This document shows positions 8,913-18,276 of a stretch of DNA of 64,000 nucleotides, piece after piece. The notes beneath the pieces were generated by a model, which was not told the origin of the DNA, searched no databases, and was given only the letters and a program-made list of their open reading frames with translations. Made by a program: the position numbers and the translations under genes. The stretch spans positions 295,711-359,710 of the forward strand of contig CAJUAF010000001.1 of assembly GCA_910584365.1 (NCBI GenBank), given 5' to 3'. The first letter of the stretch is position 1; every line of letters starts with the position of its first letter. Origin of the DNA: an uncultured Muribaculaceae bacterium. Lineage in GTDB: Bacteria; Bacteroidota; Bacteroidia; Bacteroidales; Muribaculaceae.

Positions 8913-9434
8913 TCAGCAATCTTCTTTCAGTAACATAAGTTTTTCTTTGGCGCGCCTCAGACGGGAAGCCATCGTGTTGCGGGGCAACCCCATTATATCG
9001 GAAATCTCATCGTAGGGATGCTCGTCGAGCCAGAGCAGGATAATCGCCTTGTCGGTCGGTTCCAGCCGGTTGATCATCCGGTACATCTGTCGCAGCATAG
9101 CCGCTTTCCCGTCATCCTCGGCTATAAGTTCGGGATGGTCGCCGATAGGGACCGAATCGCGCCCCCGCTTGTGGCGCCGGAAATAGGACACGCAGCTGTT
9201 GAGACTCACGCGGTAGACCCATGTCGACAGCCGCGCCTCCCCCCGGAACCGCTCGAAGCCCCGCCATAGATTTATCATCGCCTCCTGGCGCAGGTCATCG
9301 AAGTCATCCAGGTCGGTGGCATAGAAATAGCACACCTTCCGGATGACCCCGTCATACTGACGCAGCAGGTCATTGAAAGATTCCCGGAGAGCGGCCTCCC
9401 GGCTGGTGGAATATGTGGTGTTCTTGTCAGTCAT
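8913..9434 (-). CDS. ECF-type RNA polymerase sigma factor
   Basis: From the ATG at 9434 the product is 173 aa, the usual size for a group 4 (ECF) sigma factor. Region 2 is visible as 'DDFDDLRQEAMINLWRGF' followed by 'STWVYRVSLNSCVSYFRRH'. Region 4 ends in the helix-turn-helix 'EISDIMGLPRNTMASRLRRAKEKL'. The frame stays open upstream, but that sequence is unlike a sigma factor and runs opposite the next gene, so 9434 is the start. The regulon is unknown. The next gene downstream encodes a membrane protein that may be its regulator. Confidence 0.93.
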   Translation of the reverse strand: MTDKNTTYSTSREAALRESFNDLLRQYDGVIRKVCYFYATDLDDFDDLRQEAMINLWRGFERFRGEARLSTWVYRVSLNSCVSYFRRHKRGRDSVPIGDHPELIAEDDGKAAMLRQMYRMINRLEPTDKAIILLWLDEHPYDEISDIMGLPRNTMASRLRRAKEKLMLLKEDC

Positions 9435-9540
9435 CTGCAATCTTAGTCGCAAATTTCCGGAAAAAGTTTCACACCACTGCCGAAAAAGAGGGGAAAAATC
9501 CCCTGTCGGGGGAAAGGGCCGATAATTTCCCGTCGTAAAT

Positions 9541-9572
9541 TTTGTCAGTTTTCCGACAATGATGTAATTTTG
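9541..9572 (+). promoter_or_regulatory. Promoter of the polyprenol-phosphate sugar transferase/pyrC operon
   Basis: TTTG (9541-9544), a 20-bp spacer and TAATTTTG (9565-9572) fit the Bacteroidetes promoter consensus exactly. The box lies 37 bp before the ATG. Confidence 0.8.
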
Positions 9573-9608
9573 CAGTACAGAATCAAAAGGCATCAATTTC
9601 AATAGGGT

Positions 9609-10367
9609 ATGGAAACGAAAAGCGATTCGGTCGTCATCATTCCGATGTACAACGAAAGAGAGAACGCCGCGGCAATCATTGACGCAGTCATGGAATTGCC
9701 GGTGCGCTTCGACGTGCTTGTCGTTGACGACAACTCCCCGGACGGGACCGCCGCCGTAGTCCAGGAGAAGATGGCGCAGTATCCCGGCCGGATAGACCTG
9801 CTCCGCCGCAGCGGAAAGCTCGGCCTGGGGACAGCCTACATCGAAGGATTCCGCCGCGCCCTCCGCGGTAACTACGAATACATCTTCGAGATGGACGCCG
9901 ATTTCTCCCATAACCCCAAGGATCTGCCTGCCCTGCGCCAGGCTTGCGCGTCGGGAAAGATGGACGTGGCCGTCGGCTCCCGCTATCTTACGGGAGTCAA
10001 CGTAGTGAACTGGCCCATGGGACGCGTACTCATGAGCTACTTCGCCTCAAAATATGTAAGGATTATAACTGGTCTTAAGGTCAAGGATACGACCGCGGGC
10101 TTCTGCTGCTACCGGCGGGAGGTACTCCGGACGATGGAACTCGACAAAATCCGTTTCAAGGGATACGCCTTCCAGATAGAAATGAAGTTCACCGCCGACA
10201 AATGTGGGTTCAAGGTAGGGGAAGTGCCCATCGTCTTTGTGAACCGCGTGCTGGGAACCAGCAAGATGTCGTCAGGCATCTTCAGCGAGGCGTTCTTCGG
10301 TGTCATCCGGCTAAAGGTCTCCTCCTGGACCCGAAAGTTCCCCAAAGCAGACAAGAAAGCACCATGA
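9609..10367 (+). CDS. Polyprenol monophosphomannose synthase-like GT2 glycosyltransferase
   Basis: This 252-aa GT-A fold enzyme has the nucleotide-sugar motif 'VVDDNSPDGT' (D40, D41), the metal motif DAD at 96-98 ('EMDADFSHNP') and 'DTTAGFCCYRREVL'. These are the signatures of dolichol-phosphate mannose synthases, which move mannose (or glucose) from a nucleotide sugar to polyprenyl phosphate on the cytoplasmic face. There is no C-terminal membrane domain, as in the short, soluble form. The stop overlaps the pyrC start by 4 bp (ATGA), so the two are translationally coupled. The donor sugar is not settled by sequence. Confidence 0.88.
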   Translation: METKSDSVVIIPMYNERENAAAIIDAVMELPVRFDVLVVDDNSPDGTAAVVQEKMAQYPGRIDLLRRSGKLGLGTAYIEGFRRALRGNYEYIFEMDADFSHNPKDLPALRQACASGKMDVAVGSRYLTGVNVVNWPMGRVLMSYFASKYVRIITGLKVKDTTAGFCCYRREVLRTMELDKIRFKGYAFQIEMKFTADKCGFKVGEVPIVFVNRVLGTSKMSSGIFSEAFFGVIRLKVSSWTRKFPKADKKAP

Positions 10368-11815
10368 AACCCACGCTTTTCGCTAATGGACTGATAATAA
10401 ATGAAGGATTCCGGTTCATCGGCTCAGTTGTCATCGACGGGCTGATGTTTTCCCGCGTGGACTACGGGCGGATCGACCTCCGCGAAGTGGACCGCGAGGT
10501 CTACGACGTCGTGGATTGCGAAGGGAAAATGGTCATCCCCGGAGTCATCGACGAACACGTCCATTTCCGCGACCCCGGAATGACTGAAAAAGGGGACCTG
10601 GCCACCGAAAGCCGCGCCGCCATCGCCGGTGGAGTAACCTCCTTCTTCGATATGCCCAACACGCGCCCCGCCACTACCACCATCGAAGCCTGGGAGGAGA
10701 AAATGCAGCGTGCCGCCGCCGTATCGGCCGCCAACTACGCTTTCTTCATGGGGGTGGCCAACAACAATATCGACCAGCTGCTCGCCGCCGACCCCACCCG
10801 TGTACCCGGCGCGAAACTTTTCCTCGGCTCCTCGACCGGCAATATGCTTGTCGACAACGACTCGGTCATCGCCAGCCTTTTCCGCAGCTACCACGGCGTA
10901 ATCGCCTGCCACGCCGAAAGCGAGCAGATCATCGCCGCCAACCGTGCGGCCCTCGCGGCCCGCTATCCCGAGGGGATCCCCCTGGGACTTCACAGCACCC
11001 TGCGCTCACGCGAAGCCTGCGTCACCGCCACCGGGCACGCCGTCGAACTGGCGCGCCGCACCAACGCCCGGCTCCACGTGATGCACGTCACCACCGCCGA
11101 CGAACTCAGTTTCTTCTCCGGGCGCCAGGTTATGGAAAAGCGGATTACCGCCGAAACCTGCCCCCATTATCTGGTCTTCGACGAATCCTCCGTGGAGGCC
11201 ACCGGCGGACTTACCAAATGCAACCCCGCAATCAAGACCGATAACGACCGGAAAGCCCTCCTGAACGCCGTCCGGGATGGCCGGATCGACATCATCGCCA
11301 CCGACCATGCCCCCCATCTCCTCTCCCAGAAGACAGGAGACGCCCTGACGGCAGCCTCCGGGATGCCCTCCGTGCAATTCGCTCTCCCGGTGATGCTCCA
11401 GCTTGCCCGCCGCGGCCACTTCACCTACGAGACCGTCGTCGAAAAGATGTGCTGCAATCCCGCACGCCTCTACAACATCGACCGCCGCGGCTTCATCCGC
11501 CCCGACTACTGCGCCGACCTGGTCATCATCAACCCCGACTGCAATTACCGCATCGACCCCTCGGATATAATCAGCTCCTGCGGCTGGACCCCCTACAAAG
11601 ACTTCCCCATGACCTTCCGTGTGGAACAGACCTGGGTCAACGGACGCCCTGCCTACATCAACCGCGCCCTGACCGGAGCCAACCCCTTCCCCTCGGCAGC
11701 CACCCCCCTCTCCTCCACCCTGCCTTGCGCTCCCGCCTCTCCGGAGGAGACACCCACCTCCCCCTTCACCGGCCTTCAGACCGCCCTCCCCGTCCGCTTC
11801 TCCCCCCTGGCCTGA
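10364..11815 (+). CDS. pyrC: Dihydroorotase with an unusual C-terminal extension
   Basis: This enzyme catalyses the reversible cyclisation of carbamoyl aspartate to dihydroorotate in pyrimidine synthesis. The metal motif is HVHFRDPG (H65, H67), substrate contacts lie in 'FFDMPNTRP', and ETCPHY and ATDHAPH (D314, catalytic) follow, as in class I dihydroorotases. The ATG at 10364 overlaps the previous stop. An upstream in-frame extension lies wholly inside that gene and was rejected. At 483 aa it is longer than the usual 440-450. After 'TWVNGRPAY' about 45 residues rich in Pro, Ser, Thr and Ala replace the short normal end, encoded by C-rich low-complexity DNA. The catalytic core looks intact. 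Confidence 0.93.
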   Translation: MKPTLFANGLIINEGFRFIGSVVIDGLMFSRVDYGRIDLREVDREVYDVVDCEGKMVIPGVIDEHVHFRDPGMTEKGDLATESRAAIAGGVTSFFDMPNTRPATTTIEAWEEKMQRAAAVSAANYAFFMGVANNNIDQLLAADPTRVPGAKLFLGSSTGNMLVDNDSVIASLFRSYHGVIACHAESEQIIAANRAALAARYPEGIPLGLHSTLRSREACVTATGHAVELARRTNARLHVMHVTTADELSFFSGRQVMEKRITAETCPHYLVFDESSVEATGGLTKCNPAIKTDNDRKALLNAVRDGRIDIIATDHAPHLLSQKTGDALTAASGMPSVQFALPVMLQLARRGHFTYETVVEKMCCNPARLYNIDRRGFIRPDYCADLVIINPDCNYRIDPSDIISSCGWTPYKDFPMTFRVEQTWVNGRPAYINRALTGANPFPSAATPLSSTLPCAPASPEETPTSPFTGLQTALPVRFSPLA

Positions 11816-11920
11816 TCCCCTCCCGGATTCCTTTCCCCTGGTCACCCCTCAAAGCCTTCCCCTCTTCTGATGTGAGGCTTCGGGACCTCCTTTCCCGCTC
11901 CCGATCCTTTGATTTCCCCG

Positions 11921-11955
11921 CGCTGCCTGTCCTGTGGTTCGCCCATAGGCGAACT
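11921..11955 (+). repeat. Dispersed hairpin repeat, copy A
   Basis: This 35-bp element starts CGCTGCCTGTCCTGTG and ends in the hairpin GTTCGCC-CATA-GGCGAAC (11937-11954). It shares its 5' half and the CATA loop with copies at 14500-14534 and 63754-63788. The stem differs from copy B by a compensating base pair. Confidence 0.75.
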
Positions 11956-11983
11956 CCTTCCCGCGCCCCCTCTCCCCCAAAAA

Positions 11984-12026
11984 ATTACCCCGCGACCGCT
12001 CTCCGATGAGCGCACCGCGGGGTAAT
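11984..12026 (-). terminator. Terminator between pyrC and the LRR gene (convergent)
   Basis: Perfect 11-bp arms ATTACCCCGCG (11984-11994) and CGCGGGGTAAT (12016-12026) enclose an inner CGCTC/GAGCG stem. On the minus strand a run of six T follows, so it mainly serves the LRR gene ending at 12096; it may also stop pyrC transcripts. Confidence 0.8.
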
Positions 12027-12095
12027 CCTCCTTAGCTTCGGGAATTTTATCTCACTATCTTACTATTCTTATCTTTCAGCATTCGCGCCCGATCC

Positions 12096-14234
12096 TTATC
12101 TTAACGCGATTTTCACACTGCGCGGAGCGCAGCCTTCACTCCGGAGCGAAAGGATATAAATCCCGGCCGGAGCATCGTCCAGTTCGGCGCAATGCCCTGT
12201 GCCGGAAGAAATTGTTTTTCCCGACATATCTGCTACCGCATATTCGGCCATGACGCCGAAACGCACCGTGCGTCCGTCGATCGCAATCTCCGTCTCACCG
12301 AGTTCATAACCGGCGGCGACATCGATTCCGGAGAACGCACTGACGGGATATATCGTCTTGAACGGAATACCCTTGACCGTATATTCCACCGTAATCTCCC
12401 GCGCCGACGACATCCTGCTGGAGGTCTGGGCGAATCCCTGGTCGTTAAACACCGTGTAGTCTGAATTATCAACCGATACGGCCGTCATATTCACGAAATC
12501 CAGAACCGGAACGGCCTGCACCCGCACCTTCCCGCCGACTTCCTGAAAGTCAATCCGGAACATCTCCAGCGTGGTACATCCCTCGTTCTCGGCCTGGCGG
12601 TAATTCTCGCGAGTCATACCGGGAATATAATATGAGGAATTGGGGCTTACATAATCATAGGTGTGAGGGTTTTCCAGGCGCATATTGTACGACTCGCAGA
12701 AAATCTGAGGACGCAGACTGACATTATTCCCCTCGGTCTTGAACATGGTGCGCATCGGCCAGGTCGGACGCTGCGGATCGGAGGTCAGCAGGAATACGGC
12801 CGGTGTGTGCTTTCCCTCCGTATAGATAAACGCAGGGTATTCCGTCTTGTAGAACGCCCTGAGGATAAGAGTCTTCACGGCGCTGTTATAACCGAAATTC
12901 GGCTTGTTGCCGCCAGAAGCCCCGACGAAGCTCACAAGGCGCGGAAAGCTGACTTTCTCGAGCTTCGGACAGTCGGCCGCGAAAAGAGTGCCGATTACCG
13001 CTACCTTATTCGTCCCCTGCGGAATCACCAGACCCGACATATCTATTTCCGTAAGCTCCGGACAGGAGGCGAACGTAGCGCTTCCCATCGGCAGGTCTTC
13101 CCCGGTAATCGCTCCGGCCGCATACTCCACCTTCACAAGACCGCTTCCTGCAAAAATACTGTCACGGTCCAGGTCAATATCCGGCCCGAAAGAGAAACCG
13201 GTCAGTGAAGCACAGTCCTTGAAGGCTGACCGGCCGATTTTGGCAGACCCCAGCAACGACACCCGCTGCAGACCGCTTCCGCGGGCGAAATCGCGGGGGA
13301 TGGACGAACTGTGATATATCGTCAGGGACTTCAGGTTGGCGCAGTCGCGCAGCATCCCCTCTCCGAAGATAATCTCCTCATTGGGAAGCTCGAGTTTGGC
13401 GATACCGCTCCCGCGGAAAGCGTCTTTTCCGAACTTGCGGATATTCTTCACGTCGAATTCCCGCAGGGAATAAGTGTTGGCAAGCGCCTGAGGCTCCACT
13501 TCCACCGTCAGCGGCGACGGCGAAAAACTGGCATTGGCTTTCCTGGGAGGAAAGCTGACAAGCGTCTTCATGTCGCGGGTGTAGAGACATCCGCCGTAAA
13601 CCGTATATTCATTTCCCGTCTGAGTCTCGAAGAACGCCTCCAGGTTCAGCATGGAGTTGAACCCCATCGGACGCGATATATAATACAACCCTCCGGAAAG
13701 CCTTATGCTCCGTATAGTACTGTTCTCTGCAAATGCCTCCGGATAAACCATAAGGATCGTCGGAGCAATCGTGAAACTCCCCGCTGTCTCGGTCTGAACC
13801 ATCTGGGGGACACGCATGATCATCTTCCCCTCCTTGTCCGTCAGCACTCCCCGGGAGTCGGCCGCGAACCGCTGATTGGAAGCGCTGACCTTAAACGTTT
13901 TCAGCTTGGGACAGTTGCGGAAATTCTCGATATCGGCCACATTGGCATTGCTGTACGGGCCAATCTGCTGAATATTTTCCCCGATGGTAAGCGTCTCTAT
14001 CTGATTAAGATTGTCACAGGCCCCCGCAGCAATCTCGGTAACCGAAAAATAAGTTTCCCCAAGATAATAATGTCCTGGAATCTCCACAGCTTTAGAAATA
14101 GGCTGAAAACCCTCCCAGCCTATGACCGCGCAGGTCCTTTTTTCATAATCGAACTTGCCCATCGTCCACTCAAACGCCGATGCGTACACCAGACAGCAGA
14201 GCATCCCGACAGACAAAAGTAAACGTTTTGTCAT
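12096..14234 (-). CDS. BspA-type leucine-rich repeat surface protein with T9SS-like tail
   Basis: This 712-aa secreted protein begins with a signal peptide (MTKRLLLSVGMLCCLVYASA). Residues 60-480 are a series of LRR_5/BspA-like repeats, for example 'VTEIAAGACDNLNQIETLTI', 'AFRGSGIAKLELPN' and 'AFKDCASLTGFSF'. BspA-type repeats in oral and gut Bacteroidetes mediate adhesion. A beta-rich region follows, and the last 70 residues ('VADMSGKTISSG...LDDAPAGIYILSL') resemble a T9SS type A sorting domain, which suggests export and surface anchoring. A -7 box (TATCTTTG, minus strand, 14363-14356) lies 122 bp upstream. The ligand is unknown. Confidence 0.85.
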   Translation of the reverse strand: MTKRLLLSVGMLCCLVYASAFEWTMGKFDYEKRTCAVIGWEGFQPISKAVEIPGHYYLGETYFSVTEIAAGACDNLNQIETLTIGENIQQIGPYSNANVADIENFRNCPKLKTFKVSASNQRFAADSRGVLTDKEGKMIMRVPQMVQTETAGSFTIAPTILMVYPEAFAENSTIRSIRLSGGLYYISRPMGFNSMLNLEAFFETQTGNEYTVYGGCLYTRDMKTLVSFPPRKANASFSPSPLTVEVEPQALANTYSLREFDVKNIRKFGKDAFRGSGIAKLELPNEEIIFGEGMLRDCANLKSLTIYHSSSIPRDFARGSGLQRVSLLGSAKIGRSAFKDCASLTGFSFGPDIDLDRDSIFAGSGLVKVEYAAGAITGEDLPMGSATFASCPELTEIDMSGLVIPQGTNKVAVIGTLFAADCPKLEKVSFPRLVSFVGASGGNKPNFGYNSAVKTLILRAFYKTEYPAFIYTEGKHTPAVFLLTSDPQRPTWPMRTMFKTEGNNVSLRPQIFCESYNMRLENPHTYDYVSPNSSYYIPGMTRENYRQAENEGCTTLEMFRIDFQEVGGKVRVQAVPVLDFVNMTAVSVDNSDYTVFNDQGFAQTSSRMSSAREITVEYTVKGIPFKTIYPVSAFSGIDVAAGYELGETEIAIDGRTVRFGVMAEYAVADMSGKTISSGTGHCAELDDAPAGIYILSLRSEGCAPRSVKIALR

Positions 14235-14355
14235 GAGATGATTGTAAATTAATTATTATTTCAGATGAATGTCAGTTTCAGAAAATCCCGATTCAGCCGG
14301 CCTCTGCCCCAGACATCTCTCCCGGCATAATTTCCATGCGCCTGAATCTTCGCCG

Positions 14356-14363
14356 CAAAGATA
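14356..14363 (-). promoter_or_regulatory. Probable -7 box of the LRR gene
   Basis: On the minus strand this reads TATCTTTG, matching TAnnTTTG. No clear -33 element is seen. The interval 14235-14750 also holds the hairpin repeat copy B and the amylase promoter; nothing else is recognisable in it. Confidence 0.45.
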
Positions 14364-14466
14364 ACCAATCTCCCCCTCCCGACCCCTCTCCTGCCGGTCT
14401 ACTAACGGTCTACCGCCTTATTTTTCAGCCTCCCGCCCCTTCTGTCGGGCCCCAAAAAGTTCCTCC

Positions 14467-14480
14467 CTGCCTGTTCTGTG
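14467..14480 (+). repeat. Partial copy of the dispersed repeat (5' half only)
   Basis: CTGCCTGTTCTGTG is identical to the 5' half of copy B, which begins 33 bp further on. Both are preceded by a similar AAAGTTCC tract. The hairpin half is absent here. Confidence 0.6.
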
Positions 14481-14499
14481 AACCCCTGAAAGTTCCCCT

Positions 14500-14534
14500 C
14501 GCTGCCTGTTCTGTGGTGCGCCCATAGGCGCACT
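14500..14534 (+). repeat. Dispersed hairpin repeat, copy B
   Basis: This copy starts CGCTGCCTGTTCTGTG and ends in a perfect hairpin, GTGCGCC-CATA-GGCGCAC (14516-14533). Compared with copy A, the third stem pair is G-C instead of T-A, so pairing is kept although both arms changed. Confidence 0.75.
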
Positions 14535-14609
14535 GTCCCCCCGCCTCCCCGCCCCCTTCAAACCCTTCCCCCTCCTATTTATAAAATATTTTTCAGTTTA
14601 TGAAATAAT

Positions 14610-14641
14610 TTTGTTCATCTCGAAAAAAAATATTACCTTTG
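14610..14641 (+). promoter_or_regulatory. Amylase promoter
   Basis: TTTG (14610-14613), a 20-bp spacer and TACCTTTG (14634-14641) match the Bacteroidetes consensus. Transcription would start near 14648, leaving a leader of about 100 nt before the ATG. Confidence 0.8.
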
Positions 14642-14750
14642 CGACGGGTAAATCTCAATACCGACAAAACTGCAATTCCGCCATCACGGCTGGATTATAT
14701 CTTAATACCATTCTTACATCATCTTTTTCACTTAAACTTTTACCGACTTC

Positions 14751-17700
14751 ATGAGAAAAGTTAAACAAGCTCTGCTCGGGTCGCTGATGGCCCTGACAGC
14801 AGGCTCTGCTTCGGCCGGAACATTCGTCGGCGACCGCACGGACTTCCGAGACGAGACCATCTACTTCGCCATGACGACACGCTTCTATGACGGAGACCCC
14901 ACCAACAACGTCTGCGGTTGGGATCACCAGAACGTGCAGATTGCCAACGGCGACCCCGACTGGCGCGGCGACTTCAAAGGCCTTATCGACAAGCTCGACT
15001 ACATCAAGGCCCTCGGATTCACCACCGTATGGATTACCCCCATCGTGCAGAACGCCTCCGGAACCGACTTCCACGGCTATCATGCAATGGACTTCAAGAA
15101 CGTCGACCTCCGCTACGAGAGCCGTAAGGAATGGGGCGCCGGACAGGACGTCAAATTCCAGGACCTCATCGACGCCGCCCATGCCAAAGGCATGAAGATT
15201 ATCCTCGACATCGTCCTGAACCATACGGGCAACTTCGGTGAAACCACCCTCAACCCCCTCTTCACCCGCGACCAGAACATCCGCAACCAAGGTTCCGCCG
15301 AACATTCCCTCCGCCCCAACCCCGACCGTCTCAGCTCCAACTACTTCGGCCAGGATCCCGAAGCCCAGTACAAAGAGCGCTTCAAATACTTCAAGAACCC
15401 CGAATTCGACAACCATAATTACTACCACCACTACGGAACCGGATGGAACTGGGACCTCCCCAACCGCTGGTGGGGCCAGATCGCCGGAGACTGCGTCGAC
15501 CTCAACACGGAGAACAACACCGTGGCCAAATACCTGGTTGACTGCTACGGAACGTTCATCAAGATGGGCGTCGACGGTTTCCGTATCGACACCACAGGCC
15601 ACATCTCCCGCCTTACTTTCAACAAGCAGTTCATCCCCCAGTTCCTGGAAATCGCGGAACAGAACAAGGACAAGCGCCTCAACGGCTGCCCCTTCTTCAT
15701 GTTCGGCGAATGCTGCGCGCGTTTCGGCGAGGTGACATACCGCAACCAGGCAAACCTCTCCAGCTATTTCTACACCTGGAAGTCGCCGGAAAGCCTCTTG
15801 AGCCAGTATGACGGAAGCCAGTCCTTCTGGGACTCCCAGACCCTCCCCGAAGGACACGACAGCCCCGTCGGCCCCATGGCCCTCTGTGAGAAAGAGACCG
15901 AATTCAGCCATACCTCCGACAACGTGTTCCTCAAGAACGGCGTATGGCACGAGCCTGATTACAGCCAGTATTCCGGCTTCTCCATCATCGACTTCCCCAT
16001 GCACTATAACTTCAACAACGCCGCCTCGGCTATCAACATCGCCAAACAGGGAGACCACCTCTACAACGACGCCTCGTTCAACGTCGTGTATGTCGACTCC
16101 CACGACTACTGCCCCGGCCCCAACGACGGCACCCGCTTCAACGGCGGCACCGCCCAGTGGGCCGAGAACCTCGCGCTGATGTTCACTTTCCGCGGCATCC
16201 CCTGTATCTATTACGGTTCCGAGGTTGAATTCAAGAAAGGAAACAAAGTTGACGCCGGCGGCACGGCAATGCCTGTGAAAGACTCCGGACGCGCATATTT
16301 CGGAGCATACCTCGAAGGTAACGTCACGGCCTCCGACTTCGGCCAGTACACCGCCTCGGGCAATGTGGCCACAACCCTCGACGGCGACCTCTCGCAGCAC
16401 GTGCGCCGCCTCAACCTGATCCGCGCCGCTGTCCCCGCCCTCCGCAAGGGCCAGTACTCGTTTGACGGCTGCTCGGCCAAAAACGGATGGGCTTTCAAAC
16501 GCGCCTACAAGGATTCCTACGCTCTGGTGGCCATCAACGGAGGCGCCACCTTCACCAACGTTCCCTCCGGAACATACACCGACCTCGTGACCGGCAAGAC
16601 CTATACCGGGACCACCATCACCGTTGACGCCCCCGCATCTCAGGGACAGCTCCGCGTTCTTGTAAAAGACTGGAAAGGCGGTCAGGTAGGCGAGGACGGC
16701 AAGTTCATGTACGCCACTTCACCCGTCGCCCACGGCGGCAACCCCACTTTCCCCGACGAGGCCTGCAACCAGTTCTACACGATGGATGACTATGTATCCT
16801 CCCCCTCTGTAGAATTCACCCCCGCCGGAGGCTCGTTCTCCACTCCTACCCAGACCGTTACCGTATCCCTGACCGAAACCGCCGAATCGGGCTGGTATCA
16901 GGTAGGCACCGGCAGCAAGGTCAACCTCTCCGCCGGCCAGACCAAGCAGTTCACCATCGGCGAAGGAATGAACTTCGGCGAGACTGTCACCGTAAGCTGG
17001 GGCGCAACCGGCAACGGCGAGACCTACAACGGCACCGTAAAATACAAGAAAGTTGACCCCAACGCAACCATTACCGTCTACGTCAAATCCCCCGGCGCCT
17101 TCAATATGTACGCCTGGAGCGACAAGACCTCCGACATCCTCGGCGCATGGCCCGGAAAAGCATCCTCCGACCTTGACAAGAAGACCATCGCCGGAGAAGA
17201 ATTCTACTACTACACTTTCGCCGACGAAGAATCCATCAACGTGATCTTCAACAACGGCGGCGCCCAGACCCCCGACATCAAAGGCATCACCGAAGACACC
17301 TACTTCGCATATGACGGCGCCACCAATGCCACGAAAATCGAAGTGTCCTCCGACGAGCCTGTGGTCAAATTCTCCCCCAACGGCGGCGTATTCAAGACCG
17401 AAACCCTTGACGTGACAGCAACCGTAGCCAACGCTACCTCCGCATGGTACCGCATCAACGGAGGAGCCCAGGTGAACATCTCCGGCTCCACCGCGAACTT
17501 CACAATCGGCCGGGACGTCGAATACGGCAAGACCATTACCGTAGACTGGAGCGCTACCGGCGACACCGGCACACGCACCGGCAAGGTTGTCTACACCAAG
17601 CAGGATCCCGACGCCGCTACTACCTGGACCTTCTACTACAACAACCGCAACTCCTCCTCCTGGAACAAAGTCTACGCTTATTTCTGGGACAAGGACGGAG

Positions 17701-18098
17701 GCAAGGAATATCTCGGCCCATGGCCCGGCGCTGAAATGACTCTCGAAGGAAATGTCTACAAGATCTCCTTCTCCACCAAGGACAACATCTCCACCCCGAT
17801 GATCATCTTCAACAACAACGGCGGTGACCAGACCGACGACCTGGCCGCTGTCAACAACGCCACCTATACCAAGAGCGGTATCGACCAGTCCGGCATCAAC
17901 AACGTTGCCGAAGAGACAGGCCTGAAGATTCACGCCAGCGGCACGACAATCATCGTCGACTCCCCGCTCTCGACCTTCGTCACCATCGCAGGCATTGACG
18001 GACGCAGCGAGACAATCGCCGTAGAACCGGGCATCAACTACATCGAATACACCCCCGGCCTCTACATCGTCAACACCACCAAGGTCTACCTCCGCTAA
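14751..18098 (+). CDS. Secreted GH13 alpha-amylase with two CHB_HEX/CBM26-like pairs and a T9SS-like tail
   Basis: This 1115-aa protein has a signal peptide (residues 1-23) and a GH13 catalytic domain (about 30-620). The triad is nucleophile D280 ('GFRIDTTGH'), acid/base E320 ('FMFGECCA') and D452 ('VDSHD'). Two tandem module pairs follow: chitobiase-C-like beta domains from about 687 and 871 ('VEFTPAGGSF', 'VKFSPNGGVF'), each followed by a starch-binding CBM26-like module from about 772 and 957, both with a conserved 'GAWPG' or 'GPWPG'. The last 60 residues end 'TPGLYIVNTTKVYLR', a T9SS type A-like sorting tail. It probably acts at the cell surface or outside the cell on starch or related alpha-glucans. 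It is not next to susCD-like genes in this window. Confidence 0.92.
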   Translation: MRKVKQALLGSLMALTAGSASAGTFVGDRTDFRDETIYFAMTTRFYDGDPTNNVCGWDHQNVQIANGDPDWRGDFKGLIDKLDYIKALGFTTVWITPIVQNASGTDFHGYHAMDFKNVDLRYESRKEWGAGQDVKFQDLIDAAHAKGMKIILDIVLNHTGNFGETTLNPLFTRDQNIRNQGSAEHSLRPNPDRLSSNYFGQDPEAQYKERFKYFKNPEFDNHNYYHHYGTGWNWDLPNRWWGQIAGDCVDLNTENNTVAKYLVDCYGTFIKMGVDGFRIDTTGHISRLTFNKQFIPQFLEIAEQNKDKRLNGCPFFMFGECCARFGEVTYRNQANLSSYFYTWKSPESLLSQYDGSQSFWDSQTLPEGHDSPVGPMALCEKETEFSHTSDNVFLKNGVWHEPDYSQYSGFSIIDFPMHYNFNNAASAINIAKQGDHLYNDASFNVVYVDSHDYCPGPNDGTRFNGGTAQWAENLALMFTFRGIPCIYYGSEVEFKKGNKVDAGGTAMPVKDSGRAYFGAYLEGNVTASDFGQYTASGNVATTLDGDLSQHVRRLNLIRAAVPALRKGQYSFDGCSAKNGWAFKRAYKDSYALVAINGGATFTNVPSGTYTDLVTGKTYTGTTITVDAPASQGQLRVLVKDWKGGQVGEDGKFMYATSPVAHGGNPTFPDEACNQFYTMDDYVSSPSVEFTPAGGSFSTPTQTVTVSLTETAESGWYQVGTGSKVNLSAGQTKQFTIGEGMNFGETVTVSWGATGNGETYNGTVKYKKVDPNATITVYVKSPGAFNMYAWSDKTSDILGAWPGKASSDLDKKTIAGEEFYYYTFADEESINVIFNNGGAQTPDIKGITEDTYFAYDGATNATKIEVSSDEPVVKFSPNGGVFKTETLDVTATVANATSAWYRINGGAQVNISGSTANFTIGRDVEYGKTITVDWSATGDTGTRTGKVVYTKQDPDAATTWTFYYNNRNSSSWNKVYAYFWDKDGGKEYLGPWPGAEMTLEGNVYKISFSTKDNISTPMIIFNNNGGDQTDDLAAVNNATYTKSGIDQSGINNVAEETGLKIHASGTTIIVDSPLSTFVTIAGIDGRSETIAVEPGINYIEYTPGLYIVNTTKVYLR

Positions 18099-18136
18099 CC
18101 GCCCCCCTCTCTTACATCCAGAGAGATAACTTTCCC

Positions 18137-18170
18137 GAGGCTGTGTCGTATTTTTATACGGCGCAGCCTC
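18137..18170 (+). terminator. Hairpin downstream of the amylase gene
   Basis: GAGGCTGTGTCGTAT (18137-18151) pairs with ATACGGCGCAGCCTC (18156-18170), 15 bp with two G-U wobbles and a TTTT loop. No strong T-run follows, so termination may be partial and could feed the next gene. Confidence 0.6.
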
Positions 18171-18276
18171 GTCCTATATGAAAAAGCCGACATTCCGGGA
18201 TGAACAAATCTCCCTGACAGGGAGTTGTAAATACTAAACGAAAAACCGAAATTCAACAGAAAAAAAACAAAAAACT

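Noticed and set aside
9435..9911. Upstream extension of the sigma factor frame to 9911
   Set aside because: The added residues do not resemble a sigma factor and run opposite the start of the glycosyltransferase; the ATG at 9434 gives the normal size.
10202..10363. Upstream extension of dihydroorotase to 10202
   Set aside because: It lies inside the preceding gene in another frame; the ATG at 10364 gives the normal N-terminus and an ATGA overlap.
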